From Paraburkholderia youngii (GTDB lineage Bacteria; Pseudomonadota; Gammaproteobacteria; Burkholderiales; Burkholderiaceae): DNA of 64,000 nucleotides. Under the pieces are notes generated by a model. That model worked only from the letters and a program-made list of their open reading frames with translations. It had not been told where the DNA came from and ran no database searches. The stretch is from NCBI RefSeq assembly GCF_013366925.1, contig NZ_JAALDK010000003.1, positions 745,356-809,355 on the forward strand, in the 5' to 3' direction. The position numbers and the translations under genes are program-made. Below, piece after piece: positions 39,748-48,784 of this stretch (position 1 is its first letter; the number at the start of each line of letters is the position of its first letter).

Positions 39748-40206
39748 CTACTCCGTACCGGCACTACAGCAGTAGGCGAGGAGGAATACATGGTTTCCGG
39801 TGTCGGTCCTGACGATTGAGCGGATATCCGCGTTGAGCTTCGCCATCGCCGCAGACACGTAGTCGGGGGCCGGCAGCTTGTCGGTATTGAAGTCGTGGAC
39901 AACCACGGCAACGGCGTTGTTGTCCTTCGTCATTGGGTGAGCGAGAACTCGATCTTCTTCCGCGAACCTCTGTTCCCGCGTCGCTACTGCACCAACCCGT
40001 CCGCTGCAGTATCCGTGAGTACCTGACATCACATGAATCGTATTACCATCACCGCTCAGCCCCGCTGCGATCGTCTTGAGAGCGGCCGCGACGTCGTCCA
40101 CGCAACACAGATCATGGAATCCCCAAATTTGCACGGCGTCGGGAGTACCGCTGGTAATGTTTACAAGTGTTGCCACGATGTTCTCCAAGGTTTCGAAAGG
40201 GCCCAT
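39748..40206 (-). CDS. Orphan 152-aa protein
   Basis: From 40206 (MGPFETLENI); an upstream start at 40224 is possible. Soluble, rich in beta-forming stretches (VQIWGFHDLCCVDDVAAAL, NTIHVMSGTHGYCSG, NAVAVVVHDFNTDKLP), ending in HVFLLAYCCSAGTE. A GTHGY and a VHDFNTD segment could be ligand-binding. No family recognised and no operon partner. It looks like a real protein by composition. Confidence 0.5.
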   Translation of the reverse strand: MGPFETLENIVATLVNITSGTPDAVQIWGFHDLCCVDDVAAALKTIAAGLSGDGNTIHVMSGTHGYCSGRVGAVATREQRFAEEDRVLAHPMTKDNNAVAVVVHDFNTDKLPAPDYVSAAMAKLNADIRSIVRTDTGNHVFLLAYCCSAGTE

Positions 40207-40224
40207 TTGATGATCAACCAACAA

Positions 40225-41681
40225 TGACGGCTAAAGTGAGATGTCACTGCCCCGCCATTCCGCGCACAGCGACTACACAAGAGCCGCGAAAGTAAGAGGC
40301 CTGTTCAAAAAGCTTGCTCTGCGCGACTTAACGCTTTCCAGTCGTCAAAAGAGCAACCGAATTCTAGTGCTTCATGAGTGTCAGCGGGACGCTTGAAGCG
40401 GAGGACGACGGGCGACGGCACCCCATAAACGAGTTCGCCACACCGCAATCTTTAGAAGTTAGGCCGACGATACATATAGCCCGCGCCCGACCGACGGCCA
40501 TTCTCCGAAAGGTTGTCAAACGCGAAGTCACCTGGACGAGCATGTGCCTCATATCAATGAGTTTTGCTGCTTTGTCCGCTTCGTACCTGTGCCGTTGATC
40601 AGTACAGCAACAATCATGCTCGTCACCGGTTAAAAGCAACGCCCACTGACCCTCCGTCAAACGTTGCGCAGCGGTAAATCCCGGAAGGATTTTGCGAGAC
40701 TGACAGGCCGCCGCGTACTCAGCAGGCGACCAGCGGCGCTATTCCGGCTAGTACTGCGGCCAGCCCCATCCAAACATGACCCTCTTGATTTTAGGCATGG
40801 AAACTCCTTATCAGAATAGCAGATGGCCATCGAACCCGCGGTTCATAGCACTGTTGCCACGATAACGAAACTAACGTCATGGGTGCCCGCCGCCCACCTC
40901 AACGCTGAACGCGCTCGAACTCTGCCACGTTTTAGCTGGAGTAGCGAAGGCTAGCAGACTATAGAACAAATTGGCATTCGACATTTCTTATGCTACTAGC
41001 CGCAAATTTTTATCGACCGCTTTCAACGAGGCATATCCTTCGCGTGCGAGTCGATATCGGAATCCGACACAGATGGGGCCACGCAAACCGTGCCAGAGCA
41101 CCACATTCCTGCGGCGATTCGTTGGGACAACGGCTGACAATCGTCCAACCGCGCATGCTCGATGACATTGCGAGACGGATGAGACGCTTGTGCGCCGTGA
41201 GCGTACCACTGACGAGCCATGGAGGCCTGGAGTGCAGCAAAGCCGCCCAGGTAGAATAGCCGGGATCAGATCTAATCTATGACGGCGAGGCCGGGTTGCA
41301 GCTGCGCAAAAGAATCGGAGCAGCGACTATCAACAAGTGGCAGGAGCTACATTTTTGGCGACCGCGCGGACCACCACTTGACTGTTTGATTTGCGCGGCG
41401 CGCAAACCAGACAAAGAGTTCTATCGCATCCAAAGTGATTCAGAATTCAATCGGGGCTGCGTTGTATCGTCCTTCCAGACATCACAACATCGCAGCGCTT
41501 GGCGTTTCCTTGGTAGCACAGGCAAGCTATTGACAATGCGTTCAAGATCAGGCCAGATGCCGATCAGCGCGACACCTGATATTCATCTAGCTTGAAAATG
41601 CGGCGCAGCACCGGCACATCAATTCACCTTGCACCTAACGCTACGTCAGGCTTTAGCGTTGATGTACGCACCGGAGACGCA
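40225..41681. other. 1.45 kb without a supported gene
   Basis: Contains short overlapping frames on both strands (for example minus 40364-40660) without family signatures. G+C drops in places. Probably decayed DNA between the orphan gene and the MerR fusion gene. Confidence 0.4.
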
Positions 41682-43574
41682 ATGCAGTTAAAGATCGGTG
41701 AACTGGCAAAAAGAGCGGGGCTGAGCGTTCGTGCTTTACATCACTACGACGCGATCGGCTTGCTGTCTCCGTCGCAACGCACTGAGGGGGGAGCACGCCT
41801 GTACGGGCGTGGCGACCTGATCCGGCTGCATCGTATCGAGGCACTGAAACGGTTCGGTTATTCGCTTCCCGATATCAAAGTCAACCTTGACGACCAACCG
41901 GCCAGTGCCCCGATAAATATTCTTCATCGCCAGATCGCCGAACTGGACGCGCGGGCTTCGCGGGCGCAGCGGCTCAGTCGCCACCTGCGACGCCTCGCCA
42001 AGATGCTGGCCGCCGGCAGCGAAACGCTCGCGATTGATTGGCTTAACACCTTGGAGTTGATGAGTATGTATCAAAAGCACTTGAACGAAGACGAACTCGA
42101 CACGCTGTTTGCAACGGGCCCGGACGCGATTGCGCCGATGGATCCAATATGGGACGAGCTCATCGTTGAGGTTCATAGCGCCATGCGGGAAGGGCTGTCT
42201 AGTGAAAGCAGTGTTGCCCAAGAGTTGGCTTGGCGCTGGGTTCGGCTCATGACCCGCATGACGAACAACGACCCGGCGCTCGCTTACAAGTTGATGAAGA
42301 TTCAAACCGCGGAGCCACGCGCACAGCAGATTGTCGGCATTACGGCGGAGATGCTGGTTTGGATAGACGAATCGTTTGCGCACGCGCGCTGCACACTTCT
42401 CGCCAAACACTTGAACCCGGCGCAAATGGACGAAGTTCGACGCCGCCAGCTTAACGAAAAGAACAGGCGCGAATGGCCAACGTTGGCGCTTGAGTTGCGG
42501 GCACACATGCAGGCCGGCGTCGCGGCCGACGCTGCGCCGGTACAGGCTCTCGTCGAGCGCTGGCAACAGCTTTTCCGTGAAAGCTTCTGTGGCGATGACG
42601 TGGTCTTGGAAGTGCATGTTCGAGACGCCTTGAACCAAGAGCCGGACCTGCAACTTGGGGTGGGGCTCGACGAGGCATTGTTGGCCTATCTGCATAAGGC
42701 ACACATCGTTGGGCACGATGTGACGCCAACCGACGCCGGGCCCAAGCCTAGCGCCTTGATCGTGGCTAGACAACGGGCGGCGCACCAACTACTGGATCGC
42801 CCGCTGGTGCTTGATGATCCGCTCGCATTGGCCGTGCTAGGCAAAGCCGAGGCACAGGACCTACGCAATGGCCTCGATCGGTTCCGCCACCCGATGTCGA
42901 TGTGTAGGCGCAGCGCGCTGGTCGTACGCAGTAGGCTAGCTGACGACATTTGGACCGAGGCCGCCGAGCGGGGGGTGCGACAATACGTCGTGCTTGGGGC
43001 AGGACTCGACACCACCGCCTACCGGCAGCACGACACGCCCGGGAGCATCTTCGAGGTTGACTTGCCGGCCACGCAGGAATGGAAACGAGCGCACCTGAAT
43101 GAGGCGGGCATCCGCTTGCCGCAATCGTTGCGGTTCGTACCGGTCGACTTCGAGCGCATCAGCCTTGCCGAGGGCTTGACGCGTGCCGGATTCGATCCAC
43201 TCGCACCGGCCTTCTTCAGCTGGCTCGGAGTAACCATGTACCTCGACGAGGCTGCGGTCGTTGATACTTTGCGGTTCATCGCGCGCTGCGCCAGAGGCAG
43301 CGCCGTGCTGCTGGAATACGCATTGCCAGTGTCCAGCTTGCCGCCGATGATGCGTGTCTTCGTCGAACAGTTGATGGCGCAATTCGCCGAGGGCGGCGAG
43401 CCGTGGAAAAGCGCGTTCGATCCGGCTGAGTTGGCTCAAATTCTGGTTACACTGGGCTTCAGCAGTTCCCACACTTGGACTATAGACCAGTTGAACCAAA
43501 GGTACTTTGCGAACCGCTCAGACGGACTGCAAATCGCAACAACACCGTCACGTCTAACTCTGGCCACGGTCTAA
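41682..43574 (+). CDS. MerR-TipAS regulator fused to a SAM-dependent methyltransferase
   Basis: 630 aa from 41682 (MQLKIGELAKRAGLSVRALH). Residues 1-75 are a MerR helix-turn-helix (HHYDAIGLLSPSQRTEGGARLYGRGDLIRL in parts) and 75-125 the dimerisation coil. Residues about 128-345 resemble TipAS (MYQKHLNEDELDTL), a drug-sensing domain. Residues about 365-620 are a leucine carboxyl methyltransferase-type domain (YVVLGAGLDTTAYRQH, FEVDLPATQEWKRAHL, FFSWLGVTMYLD). A sensor and an enzyme in one chain suggests regulation by, or modification of, an antibiotic-like ligand. It stands alone on its strand. Confidence 0.9.
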   Translation: MQLKIGELAKRAGLSVRALHHYDAIGLLSPSQRTEGGARLYGRGDLIRLHRIEALKRFGYSLPDIKVNLDDQPASAPINILHRQIAELDARASRAQRLSRHLRRLAKMLAAGSETLAIDWLNTLELMSMYQKHLNEDELDTLFATGPDAIAPMDPIWDELIVEVHSAMREGLSSESSVAQELAWRWVRLMTRMTNNDPALAYKLMKIQTAEPRAQQIVGITAEMLVWIDESFAHARCTLLAKHLNPAQMDEVRRRQLNEKNRREWPTLALELRAHMQAGVAADAAPVQALVERWQQLFRESFCGDDVVLEVHVRDALNQEPDLQLGVGLDEALLAYLHKAHIVGHDVTPTDAGPKPSALIVARQRAAHQLLDRPLVLDDPLALAVLGKAEAQDLRNGLDRFRHPMSMCRRSALVVRSRLADDIWTEAAERGVRQYVVLGAGLDTTAYRQHDTPGSIFEVDLPATQEWKRAHLNEAGIRLPQSLRFVPVDFERISLAEGLTRAGFDPLAPAFFSWLGVTMYLDEAAVVDTLRFIARCARGSAVLLEYALPVSSLPPMMRVFVEQLMAQFAEGGEPWKSAFDPAELAQILVTLGFSSSHTWTIDQLNQRYFANRSDGLQIATTPSRLTLATV

Positions 43575-43994
43575 TCGTCAGACTATGCCTCGCAATTACT
43601 TGTTTATCCGCCCCAGTCCGCGCAATGGTCAGCGCTACAAACGGCAAGGGCATCCCACAATCGCAAGGCTATACGAGTAGCAATGCGCCAGCGCAGCGAT
43701 GCCACCGAGCCAAGTACGGGTCACCGCGTGCGCCGGGGAGCCGAGCAGGAAATCCTCGGGTGCGAGATGCACCGAGGATTTCAGGTTGTTTGCAGCCTCG
43801 GTACAGTCGTGTGCGACGAGAAACCCGGAGGCGAACGCATAGGAAGACATGATGACATCCACGCTTAACACCTTGATCCGCGCTGAACGCAATCAGCTGG
43901 CAATCGTTAAAGTATCTCCTGAGCATTTGTAGCTCACCGTCACGGCGAATATGCCAAGGCCCCGCATGGCCACGTATCGTCGGTAGCCAGACCA
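43575..43994. other. 420 bp between convergent genes
   Basis: Lies between the MerR fusion (plus) and nifQ (minus). A minus-strand frame at 43638-43850 (MSSYAFASGFLVAHDC) is protein-like but unsupported. No terminator hairpin stood out. Confidence 0.35.
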
Positions 43995-44564
43995 TCAATC
44001 TGGTCCGAAGCAATCCGCGAAATCGCCACACTCCGCGCAGTTTGAAGACTTGCAGACAAGCAACGCCTCACGCTCGCACAGTTGCTTGTAGAGGAATTTC
44101 TTCCACTTCATACCGTGAACGTTTTTTTGCGCCAGCCGCGGAAACCAATAGCCCAACAGCACCGGCAATTCGCTACGCGAGCGAAGGCGCAGCTCCTGCC
44201 ACAGGTGTTTGTGCCCCGCACAGGCGCAGGCGAGCGCATGCGAAACGCAATGGATTTCAATCGTTGTGCCTGCGAGCGGATCAGCATGTGCCTTCAACAG
44301 GTTTGCGAGGTCTCCGACCTCGTCGTCGCACGATCGCTGGCGCCACGCTGCAGGCGAGGCGGCCAGTTGCAAGAAAAGGGCGCTGTCGACGCCGGGAAAC
44401 CAATGCGCGAGCAGCCAGTGGGTTTCATCCAGATTCAACCCGCGGATGGGCAGTGTGTGCACGCCGGCTTGGCCGAACGCCGCCGAGAGTACCCCTGCGA
44501 GGGCAAGAACCGTGGAATCGTTGCTGTCCACAGCGTGACGCATCAACGTCGTGTAGAAGTCCAT
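43995..44564 (-). CDS. nifQ: Molybdenum-processing protein NifQ
   Basis: 189 aa from 44564. The C-terminal C-x4-C-x2-C-x5-C motif (CKSSNCAECGDFADC) holds the Fe-S/Mo cluster that supplies molybdenum for FeMo-co. The middle has the NifQ WFPRLAQKNVHGMKWKKF region. Last gene of the nifENX-DUF683-fdxB-nifQ operon, 16 bp after fdxB. Confidence 0.94.
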   Translation of the reverse strand: MDFYTTLMRHAVDSNDSTVLALAGVLSAAFGQAGVHTLPIRGLNLDETHWLLAHWFPGVDSALFLQLAASPAAWRQRSCDDEVGDLANLLKAHADPLAGTTIEIHCVSHALACACAGHKHLWQELRLRSRSELPVLLGYWFPRLAQKNVHGMKWKKFLYKQLCEREALLVCKSSNCAECGDFADCFGPD

Positions 44565-44580
44565 CACCGTCCTTTGTGGC

Positions 44581-44883
44581 TCAGACCATGGCCACCGCGT
44601 GCGTGTAGCACTTTTTTGGGCATATCCTCGCGCATGCCGTGCAACCGATACACAACTCCCGGCGCGCAATAGTCATAACCTTCTTTTCGTACTCGTCGTC
44701 GTCATCCTCGCCTACCGGGGTAACGTCGCCCCCCTCGTCTACACCGACGAGCTGCAGGACCCCACGAGAACACGACCGGAAGCATCGTCCGCAGCCGATA
44801 CACTTCTCATCATCAAGGGCGGAGACAAAGGTAGGCGTCCACATCTCCCCGCTAGGTAGCTTTACGCAAAAAATCTCGCTCAT
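44581..44883 (-). CDS. fdxB: Ferredoxin III, nif-specific
   Basis: 100 aa from 44883. Two [4Fe-4S] motifs: CIGCGRCFRSC and CIGCTACARIC, separated by an acidic loop (VGEDDDDEYEKK). Nif-specific ferredoxin III family. Overlaps the preceding DUF683 gene by 4 bp (ATGA). Confidence 0.95.
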   Translation of the reverse strand: MSEIFCVKLPSGEMWTPTFVSALDDEKCIGCGRCFRSCSRGVLQLVGVDEGGDVTPVGEDDDDEYEKKVMTIARRELCIGCTACARICPKKCYTHAVAMV

Positions 44884-45098
44884 CTCCGGCTCCCAGGCGC
44901 TTCGTCGAGAGCCGCAGCCGCGGCCTTGCGCGCGTCCATCAGCGCGGCGTGAGCTTCGTGACAGAGCTGCGCAACCGTCAATATCTCTTCCCACCTAGTC
45001 GGAAGATCCTCCGAAAGGTCGTGGAGATCCATCTTGGCCTGAATGGCCCGTGTATTGAGTGTCTTCAGGCGCACCTTCAGTTCATTCGGGTCACTCAT
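44880..45098 (-). CDS. NifX-associated small protein (DUF683, CCE_0567 family)
   Basis: 72 aa from 45098, with GGGAGGGGGC before the ATG. Two long helices with the family pattern LKTLNTRAIQAKMDLHDLSEDLPTRW. The family is a small helical metal-binding protein encoded after nifX. An upstream in-frame ATG at 45179 would add an unstructured 27-residue N-terminus and overlap nifX; I consider it less likely. Confidence 0.88.
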   Translation of the reverse strand: MSDPNELKVRLKTLNTRAIQAKMDLHDLSEDLPTRWEEILTVAQLCHEAHAALMDARKAAAAALDEAPGSRR

Positions 45099-45171
45099 GC
45101 CCCCTCCCGTGGTAAAAGGACGCGCCTCAGTTGTCGCTGTCCGCAAAGTGGCGGTCTTGTCAACAGTGGCT

Positions 45172-45585
45172 TTAGCCATGAGATACCTCGTCATCCTCGG
45201 CAAAGTCGAATGAGCGCACATTTCTGGTTAGCGCCTTGCGCATCCACGGCGGTGGCGTACCTTTCAGGACATCCCTAAGCTTGATAAGGATGTCCTCAAT
45301 TGGCTCCAGCTGTGGCACCTTGACTGGATGCACCTTCAGCGCTACGACGCGCGCCGCTCCTGAACCACCGATTGCGGCAACGTACAGGATCGCGCAACCG
45401 CGGATCGCGTCCAGCTTCGGTGCAAGCTTATCTTCGTCGCCGTCCTCCTCTAACTTGCCGCCAAAATCGAAGGCTTCCACGAACGCGTACCCCTCCGCCG
45501 TCACATCGAAGATAACAATGCTTTTCGCCCAGCCAAAGTGCGCGTCGACATGCAGTTTGTCCTGCGTGGCAAATGCGATTTTCAT
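45172..45585 (-). CDS. nifX: FeMo-cofactor carrier protein NifX
   Basis: 137 aa. Single NifX/NifB-C-terminal domain (FATQDKLHVDAHFGWAKSI, GCAILYVAAIGGSGAARVV). Binds NifB-co and the VK cluster during cofactor assembly. Lies 51 bp after nifN. Confidence 0.95.
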   Translation of the reverse strand: MKIAFATQDKLHVDAHFGWAKSIVIFDVTAEGYAFVEAFDFGGKLEEDGDEDKLAPKLDAIRGCAILYVAAIGGSGAARVVALKVHPVKVPQLEPIEDILIKLRDVLKGTPPPWMRKALTRNVRSFDFAEDDEVSHG

Positions 45586-45636
45586 GTAATGGTTCCCTCA
45601 TGATTTGCATGCAATGGTCGCGACGACCGGAATTCC

Positions 45637-46998
45637 TTACTCCGCGTTAGCGACTGGCGCAGCGAGGTCGAGCGACGACTGCGGCAGAGCCCAGTCGGCC
45701 GGGCGGTGGTGCGTAACTCGATCGATTAATAGATTCGCGAGTTCGAAGACGAGGTTCATCGTTCCGCGATAGCCGACCTGGCATCGATGGGCATTGCCGA
45801 CCCGGTCGAATACGGGGAAGCCTATGCGCAACAGAGGCTTGCCGAGACGCGCGGCCATCTGCCGGCCGTGCGAATGCGTAATAAGCAGGTCGCAATCCGC
45901 CGCGCCTCGTTCCATGTCCTCAAGGTCACCGAGCACGACCTCGCTCGTCGGCAGTAGCGCATGCGACGCCGATGTAGTCGTGCTGACGCAGACTGGCAAC
46001 TCGGCGCCGATTTCGTGCAACAGCGAACCGATTGCAAGCAGCAAATCCGGTTCTGCGCCCAAGGCCACCTTAATGCCACCTATGTAAAAATGGCTGTCGA
46101 GCATTGCATCCAGCAGTTGGCTGCGCTGCCTCTGGTATTTGATCGGGACCTCCCGGTCTGACAATCGCGCAAGGCGATGCAAGAGCCGGTCGTTCGGTTC
46201 GAGCCCTGTGAGCCGCTCAAAAATTTCGAACGGGATGCCTGCGATAGTCTCCAGTGCCTGCGCACCGTCGCGCGTTTGCTCGCCCACGCCGATGGTGAAT
46301 GTCGACGCACCTGCGGCGCGTATCTGGTCGAGAGAAGTTCCGCCCAGCGTGGTCCCGCGCCAGTCGGGAGCAATGTGGCCATCGAGCGAACCGGAGACGT
46401 CTGGCAATATGATCGGAACTAACCCGAATGCCTCAATGATCTCTCGCAACTCGTCGATATCGCTGGGTGACAGATGACTGCCGGGCAGCACGTTGACCTG
46501 TCGCTGCACGGTTGGCAGTGGCTTGACAAGCGCCTTCACGATTGCAACGATGGCGCGCCTGTAGCCGTCCTCGAATGCGCCAATGTAGTCTGGCGTCGAT
46601 ACGTACACGAGTTCGGTATTGCTCAACTCTGGCTTGCGTTTGCGCACCATCGCGAGATGACCGGCGACATCTTCCCCGTTGGCCTCAGTCAGCCCTGTCG
46701 AGCAAAGCACGATGATTTTCGGCGCCGCGCGCTTGCAGATGTTCAGTAGCGCCGTTTCGACGTTTTCAAATCCGCCCAGAATGGTAGTGACCTCATTCAT
46801 TGCAGTGGTCTGCAACGGGATGGCCTCCTTGAAATGGCGCACCAAGAGGACGAGGCCGAACGACGTGCAGCCCTGCGAACCGTGCATCACCGGCATGCAC
46901 GCATCGAGTCCCATGGCGGCATAACTCGCGCCAAGCGGCTGGCTCATTTTTAGCGGGTTGACCGTACAGGCTTTCCCTAGTTCGACGACGTTTGCCAT
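45637..46998 (-). CDS. nifN: FeMo-cofactor scaffold subunit NifN
   Basis: 453 aa, homologous to NifK. Conserved KACTVNPLKMSQPLGASYAAMG and HGSQGCTSFGLVLLVRHF near the N-terminus; LCSTGLTEANGEDV later. With NifE it forms the scaffold on which FeMo-co is finished. It follows nifE by 21 bp. Confidence 0.96.
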   Translation of the reverse strand: MANVVELGKACTVNPLKMSQPLGASYAAMGLDACMPVMHGSQGCTSFGLVLLVRHFKEAIPLQTTAMNEVTTILGGFENVETALLNICKRAAPKIIVLCSTGLTEANGEDVAGHLAMVRKRKPELSNTELVYVSTPDYIGAFEDGYRRAIVAIVKALVKPLPTVQRQVNVLPGSHLSPSDIDELREIIEAFGLVPIILPDVSGSLDGHIAPDWRGTTLGGTSLDQIRAAGASTFTIGVGEQTRDGAQALETIAGIPFEIFERLTGLEPNDRLLHRLARLSDREVPIKYQRQRSQLLDAMLDSHFYIGGIKVALGAEPDLLLAIGSLLHEIGAELPVCVSTTTSASHALLPTSEVVLGDLEDMERGAADCDLLITHSHGRQMAARLGKPLLRIGFPVFDRVGNAHRCQVGYRGTMNLVFELANLLIDRVTHHRPADWALPQSSLDLAAPVANAE

Positions 46999-47019
46999 TG
47001 TGTCTGCACTCCGCTATGC

Positions 47020-48513
47020 TCAGGCCGCGACGCTGGGTCGAAGGCCCTTCGGCCAATCCCGCGCGCTTGCACGCGGCGACTGTTCTGTCATGCGCTCCGT
47101 GAACTCCATTCGCTCGCCACAGAGCCCTTCGCCTTTGTCGTCCCACGGAGCTGGAATGCGCACCTGCTGCCAGACCGGGTTGCTGATTGCGCGGTCAATC
47201 TCGTGCACCAGCTCGACGATTCCCTCATACCCGGCATATGGATGATGGCGTTCCTGATTGACATCAAGCCAAGGCACCCGCGCCTTTAGCGCGACAAACT
47301 GCGAGCGCCCGCCGGACAGCATGATGTCGGCCTGCGACTCGCGGAGCATGCCGTACATTTCGCTTGCCGTCATATTGTCGACTATGCGCGCGTCATCGCC
47401 CATGATCTCCTTGATCCTTTCCTTGTCTTTCTCGGTGCTTTTCTTCACACTGGTGCCAACGATCTCGAGCCCCACCTCTTGCAACGCCGCAACAAGCGAC
47501 CAGGATTTCACACCGCCTGTAATCAGCAGCACGCGCTTTCCATCGAGGCGCGCCCGGTATCGCGCAATGCGCGCCCACGCGCGCTCCTCTTCTGCTTCAA
47601 TCAAGCGATCGGCGCGTTTGATCAGATCGTCGGGCGCACCCCTTTGCACCAGCAGCTTGGCGACTTGGCGCAACGCATCGCTCACATCGCCGATTCCGTA
47701 AAAAGAGCCCTCGAAATAGGGAATGTCGTATTGCCGCTGCATCTTTGTGGCAATGTTAATCATCGACTTTGAGCACACCACCATATTTACCTTCGCGCGG
47801 TGAGCGCTCGCGATGTCACTGTAGCGAGCATCACCAGAGATGCAAGCCAAGATACGGATACCCAGCGCGTCGAAGAGCGGCTTCGTCTGCCACAACTCCC
47901 CCGAGAGGTTGTATTCGCCGATGATATTGATGTCGAACGGCGTTGTGTGAGCGGGCTCACGCGAGCCGATTACATGATCGAAAATCGCCTCCCCACCGAG
48001 TTTATTGCCGAAGTTTTTCGACCCGGCGAAACCGGGCGCGTTGACCGGTATCACAGGTTTGCCGAATTTCTTTGACGCTTGCTTACACACTGCCTCTATG
48101 TTGTCACCGATCAGCGCGGTGACGCACGTCTGATAGACAAACACGGCAGGGGGATCATATTTTTGGATAATCTCGCGAATACTTCTGAACAGCCGTCTCT
48201 CGCCGCCATAGATTACATCGATCTCACTTAGATCAGTCGTGAACGCGGTCCGATAGAGCATCGACCCGGAGGATGCCGCAGGACGGTTATCCCACGAGTT
48301 GCCCTCGCACGCAATCGGCCCGTGCACAAGGTGCGCTACGTCAACCACGGGCTGAAGTGCAATCCGAGCTCCATCGAATGCACAACCGCCAGCAGTCGCT
48401 CCTGGCGGAAGTTGCTTGGCGCAGCCTTGTCTGCGCTCCGTCTCACTTTTCGCCCTATTCTTCGCGCAACCGGGTTCGTCGAAAATATCTGCAGTCCTAG
48501 CCTTGAACCACAT
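47020..48513 (-). CDS. nifE: FeMo-cofactor scaffold subunit NifE
   Basis: 497 aa from 48513 (MWFKARTADIFDEPGC); an in-frame ATG at 48543 would lie within 21 bp of the promoter. NifD-like: GCAKQLPPGATAGGCAFDGA, AHLVHGPIACEGNSWDNR, YQTCVTALIGDNIEAVC. Heads the operon nifE-nifN-nifX-DUF683-fdxB-nifQ. Confidence 0.96.
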   Translation of the reverse strand: MWFKARTADIFDEPGCAKNRAKSETERRQGCAKQLPPGATAGGCAFDGARIALQPVVDVAHLVHGPIACEGNSWDNRPAASSGSMLYRTAFTTDLSEIDVIYGGERRLFRSIREIIQKYDPPAVFVYQTCVTALIGDNIEAVCKQASKKFGKPVIPVNAPGFAGSKNFGNKLGGEAIFDHVIGSREPAHTTPFDINIIGEYNLSGELWQTKPLFDALGIRILACISGDARYSDIASAHRAKVNMVVCSKSMINIATKMQRQYDIPYFEGSFYGIGDVSDALRQVAKLLVQRGAPDDLIKRADRLIEAEEERAWARIARYRARLDGKRVLLITGGVKSWSLVAALQEVGLEIVGTSVKKSTEKDKERIKEIMGDDARIVDNMTASEMYGMLRESQADIMLSGGRSQFVALKARVPWLDVNQERHHPYAGYEGIVELVHEIDRAISNPVWQQVRIPAPWDDKGEGLCGERMEFTERMTEQSPRASARDWPKGLRPSVAA

Positions 48514-48549
48514 TGGAGAATCCTGACGATATGAGGTCCACAACTAATT

Positions 48550-48564
48550 GCAAGTTCCATACCA
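48550..48564 (-). promoter_or_regulatory. Sigma-54 promoter of nifENX
   Basis: Minus strand TGGTAT-N5-TTGC, two mismatches to consensus with correct spacing, 36 bp upstream of the nifE start. No TGT-N10-ACA site was found within the 270 bp to nifA. Confidence 0.7.
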
Positions 48565-48784
48565 TCGCGCGAAGCCGCAGGCATCCGCAGCGTGGGGTAT
48601 CGGGCACTGTAGTAACAGCGTCGACTTAAACCAGTGCTTTGTCGGAGTTGAACGGATTGCGACACAACATACTTATCGACCTTCTTTCAGACCATGCGCG
48701 TGCTGTGTTCCACGCGCGTCGCTTTGCATACCGAGCAGACGAAATATCGGAGCCGTCCAGGGCGTGACCTCAAGCTTCGCTTTC

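Noticed and set aside
37777..41681. CRISPR array, tRNA gene or phage attachment site in the decayed region
   Set aside because: No regular direct repeats with spacers, no cloverleaf and no flanking repeat were seen by eye.
41736..42788. 350-aa minus frame across the MerR fusion gene
   Set aside because: The plus-strand frame has clear MerR, TipAS and methyltransferase motifs; the minus frame has none.
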